Shown: positions 5,348 through 6,212 of the stretch, one piece after another
Layout: each line of letters begins with the position of its first letter
How positions within the stretch are numbered: position 1 is the first letter of the stretch
Assembly (NCBI GenBank): GCA_030630395.1
Contig: DAOVNE010000090.1
Span: 1 to 6,212, forward strand
Origin: Candidatus Eiseniibacteriota bacterium
Lineage (GTDB): Bacteria > Joyebacterota > Joyebacteria > Joyebacterales > Joyebacteraceae
Length of the DNA: 6,212 nucleotides
Direction of reading: 5' to 3'
Notes under the pieces: model-generated
The model's database searches: none
Seen by the model: the letters and a program-made list of their open reading frames with translations, nothing else
Told to the model about the DNA's origin: nothing
Program-made: the position numbers and the translations under genes

Positions 5348-5373
5348 CGCCGCCGATTTCCGGGAGGGCGGCG
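5348..5373 (+). other. Hairpin just upstream of the small acidic-protein gene
   Basis: CGCCGCC (5348-5354) pairs with GGCGGCG (5367-5373) around a 12-nt loop, giving a 7-bp all-GC stem that ends 25 nt before the ATG at 5399. It may shape the leader of that gene. It could also be a chance product of GC-rich sequence. Confidence 0.3.
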
Positions 5374-5398
5374 TCCAGCCAAGAGAGCGGGGGACACA

Positions 5399-5716
5399 AT
5401 GGCACTCACACTGAAGGAACTTGGGGAGGCACGTTTCATAGGCGATTCAGATCTCATGATCGTCCACGACACCTGGCACGAAGCATCTGAGAACTGCCTT
5501 CTAGGGAAGCTCGTTGAGCAAGGCACCGCCGTCGCGTTCGAACCTGATGAGCTCGACCAGGCGTTCTGGGAGGACTACGAGTACTGCACGCACTGCTTCG
5601 ACAGAAGCACGCCTGTTCCTCCAGGGCCGTACGGCGGCGCTCGGGGGAGAAGTAAACGGCGGCCTGGCGATCGTGGCAAGAGGGACATCGTCAAAGCCGC
5701 GCATGTCGGAGCCTAG
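5399..5716 (+). CDS. Small unrecognised acidic protein with CxxC motif, possibly frameshifted near its end
   Basis: I do not recognise this 105-residue product. Residues 1-80 look like a genuine soluble, acidic protein: regular charged/hydrophobic spacing, DTWHEASENCLLGKLVEQG (24-42), FEPDELDQAFWEDYEYCTHC (47-66), ending PVPPGPYGG (72-80). Cys63-x2-Cys66, with His27 and Cys33, could bind zinc, but this is a guess. From residue 81 the composition flips to strongly basic (RGRSKRRPGDRGKRD), as expected if translation has left the true frame. A run of five G at 5643-5647 lies exactly there; one extra G, or two fewer, would end the protein at a TAA (5653-5655) after about 83 residues. The start ATG has only a loose G-rich stretch (5389-5393) ahead of it. 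There is no operon link to the ORP-like cluster, from which it is separated by strong hairpins, and tandem hairpins follow. Confidence 0.6.
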   Translation: MALTLKELGEARFIGDSDLMIVHDTWHEASENCLLGKLVEQGTAVAFEPDELDQAFWEDYEYCTHCFDRSTPVPPGPYGGARGRSKRRPGDRGKRDIVKAAHVGA

Positions 5717-5775
5717 TGATCGATAGTGCAGGAGGCCGGCGAGTCTCGCCCCGCAATCAGGCGTGACCTGGCACC

Positions 5776-5794
5776 GTGCGCATCGGCTGCGCAC
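5776..5794 (+). terminator. Hairpin 1 of a tandem pair after the small gene
   Basis: GTGCGCA (5776-5782) and TGCGCAC (5788-5794) form a perfect 7-bp stem with a TCGGC loop, about 60 nt after the upstream stop codon. No T run follows. With the hairpin two bases later it forms a compact double structure, more suggestive of transcript ending or RNA stability than either alone. Confidence 0.35.
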
Positions 5795-5796
5795 AC

Positions 5797-5822
5797 GGCC
5801 CGACCCCGGAAGGGGCCGGGCC
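5797..5822 (+). terminator. Hairpin 2 of a tandem pair, GGAA loop
   Basis: GGCCCG (5797-5802) pairs with CGGGCC (5817-5822) and CCCC (5804-5807) with GGGG (5812-5815). There is one A-C mismatch (5803/5816), and the loop is GGAA, a GNRA-type tetraloop. The 10-bp nearly all-GC stem should be very stable. The sequence after it (GCTCCTGTTGTC) lacks a true U-tract, so a terminator role is likely but not proven. Confidence 0.45.
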
Positions 5823-5849
5823 GCTCCTGTTGTCGCTCCGACGCGGGGG

Positions 5850-5879
5850 TTGTCCATCATGGCGTGCGTGTGGTAGCCT
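5850..5879 (+). promoter_or_regulatory. Vegetative-type promoter candidate for the DUF89 gene
   Basis: TTGTCC (5850-5855) and TAGCCT (5874-5879) are separated by 18 bases, with TGG immediately before the second hexamer giving an extended -10 (TGnTAnnnT). The start site would fall near 5886, leaving a leader of about 17 nt. The match is moderate, but the position between tandem hairpins and a well-placed ribosome site fits. Confidence 0.4.
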
Positions 5880-5897
5880 CCGGTAATCACGGAGGTT
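5875..5897. promoter_or_regulatory. Inverted repeat overlapping the -10 region and Shine-Dalgarno
   Basis: CCTCCG (5877-5882) and CGGAGG (5890-5895) are perfect inverted arms around GTAATCA. An A-T and a G-T pair extend them outward (5875-5876 with 5896-5897). The right arm contains the Shine-Dalgarno GGAGG (5891-5895) seven bases before the ATG at 5903. If transcription begins upstream of 5875, the hairpin would hide the ribosome site. If it begins near 5886 as the promoter candidate predicts, the RNA stem cannot form and a DNA operator reading is the alternative. Confidence 0.4.
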
Positions 5898-5902
5898 GTC
5901 GC

Positions 5903-6212
5903 ATGAGAACCTACACCGAGTGCATCCCATGTTTCCTTAGGCAGGCTCTGCAGGCGTCGCGTTTCGCCTCGGATGACCCTTCCGTTCATGAGCGGGTTCT
6001 GCGGGAGGTCGCGAGAGCGATCTCCACCATGGACATGTCGAAGACACCGCCGGAGATGGGACAACTCATTCACAGGGTCATCAGGACGGAAACCGGGATC
6101 GACGATCCGTACGCGGATGTCAAGCAGCGGTTCAACGATCTCGTCCTCGAGCTCTATCCGCGTCTGAAGGAGACGGTGGCAGGCGCTGATGATTCATTCG
6201 AGACGGCAGTCA
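5903..6212 (+). CDS. DUF89/ARMT1-like metal-dependent phosphatase, N-terminal part (cut by right edge)
   Basis: The gene starts at the ATG at 5903, with GGAGG seven bases upstream, and remains open to the end of the window, showing 103 residues of a family usually near 280-300. The opening MRTYTECIPCFLRQALQASR is characteristic of the prokaryotic DUF89 (AF1104-like) group, with the Cys7-x2-Cys10 pair. The helical stretch with MDMSKTPPEMGQLIHRVIR (43-61), TGIDDPYADVKQRFN (64-78) and LVLELYPRLK (80-89) is the family's all-helical N-terminal domain. The catalytic Asp/Asn metal site lies further on and is outside the window. Related proteins are cobalt- or manganese-dependent phosphatases proposed to remove damaged or overflow phosphometabolites; the substrate here is unknown. 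It appears to be an independent transcription unit with no evident link to the ORP-like operon. Confidence 0.9.
   Translation, partial: MRTYTECIPCFLRQALQASRFASDDPSVHERVLREVARAISTMDMSKTPPEMGQLIHRVIRTETGIDDPYADVKQRFNDLVLELYPRLKETVAGADDSFETAV

Larger units (their letters stand above)
5010..5398. other. Gene-free interval after the operon
   Basis: This 389-bp interval shows no convincing gene. Short open frames on the + strand (5069-5311, 5142-5414) have no ribosome site or family resemblance and run straight through the 15-bp-stem hairpin. The interval holds three possible hairpins (5051-5080, 5185-5217, 5348-5373), a CTGTTCGG direct repeat (5046-5053, 5059-5066), a loose inverted pair GTTGATG/CATCAAC (5096-5102, 5125-5131) and a 9-nt repeat GTTACGGAT (5169-5177, 5250-5258). 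I see no clear vegetative promoter for the following gene. A small RNA cannot be excluded. Confidence 0.6.
5717..5902. other. Intergenic region before the DUF89 gene
   Basis: This 186-bp gap carries two tandem GC hairpins (5776-5794, 5797-5822) in its middle and a promoter-like pair plus an inverted repeat at its right end. The long minus-strand open frame crossing it (5501-6073) overlaps both flanking genes and has no family resemblance, so it is not called. Confidence 0.55.

Noticed and set aside
5069..5414. Open frames of 80 and 90 residues in the post-operon interval
   Set aside because: No ribosome site or recognisable sequence, and both run through the 15-bp-stem hairpin.
5501..6073. 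190-residue minus-strand open frame
   Set aside because: It is antisense to the small CxxC gene and the clearly recognisable DUF89 gene and crosses two hairpins; shadow frame.

Overview
The window is a GC-rich stretch of bacterial chromosome with one dominant theme: a compact, one-directional operon of iron-sulfur and metal-cluster P-loop ATPases and small NifX-type metal-cluster proteins. It sits behind its own sigma-54 activator and a recognisable sigma-54 control region. All genes read on the + strand. The set (two MTH1175/NifX-like proteins, a DUF5320 protein, two MinD-family ATPases with inserted ferredoxin domains, and an Mrp/NBP35 ATPase) matches the 'orange protein' (ORP) complex loci of strict anaerobes such as Desulfovibrio, which are also controlled by sigma-54 and a neighbouring activator. 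The host is therefore most likely an anaerobe. The phylum cannot be fixed from this sequence.

Layout. Bases 1-849 hold the C-terminal part of a sigma-54-dependent activator (AAA+ domain plus Fis-type HTH), cut by the left edge. Bases 850-1084 are a control region. Two near-identical GTTGC-N6-GCAAC palindromes lie 32 bp apart (850-865, 882-897), a GG-N10-GC sigma-54 promoter lies at 996-1013, and a short leader follows whose Shine-Dalgarno can pair with an upstream TCTCC. The operon is then 1085-1525 (NifX-like with a Gly/Arg tail), 1530-1892 (ORP-like), 1914-2312 (DUF5320, Gly/Arg-rich), 2322-3182 and 3179-4063 (two ferredoxin-MinD ATPases overlapping by ATGA) and 4122-5009 (Mrp). Gaps are 4, 21, 9, -4 and 58 nt, and every gene has its own purine-rich Shine-Dalgarno.

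Bases 5010-5398 carry no convincing gene. They contain a bulged hairpin soon after mrp, a perfect 15-bp-stem hairpin at 5185-5217 (probable terminator) and a smaller hairpin near 5360. A small unrecognised acidic protein with a CxxC motif follows (5399-5716); its basic C-terminus may be an out-of-frame extension caused by a G run. Two tandem hairpins (5776-5822) separate it from a DUF89/ARMT1-like phosphatase gene. That gene starts at 5903 and runs off the right edge, with a vegetative-type promoter and an inverted repeat overlapping its Shine-Dalgarno.

Working together (inference): the activator would bind the paired palindromes about 130-165 bp upstream of the start site and drive sigma-54 transcription of the whole cluster. 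The ferredoxin-MinD pair and Mrp would act as nucleotide-dependent Fe-S carriers or assembly ATPases, and the NifX/ORP-like proteins as receivers or carriers of a metal-sulfur cluster. The Gly/Arg-rich proteins have no assigned role. The most notable departures from the standard picture are a Cys-to-Ser replacement in the first ferredoxin motif of the second MinD protein and a 15-nt tandem repeat that builds the Gly/Arg tail of the first NifX-like protein.
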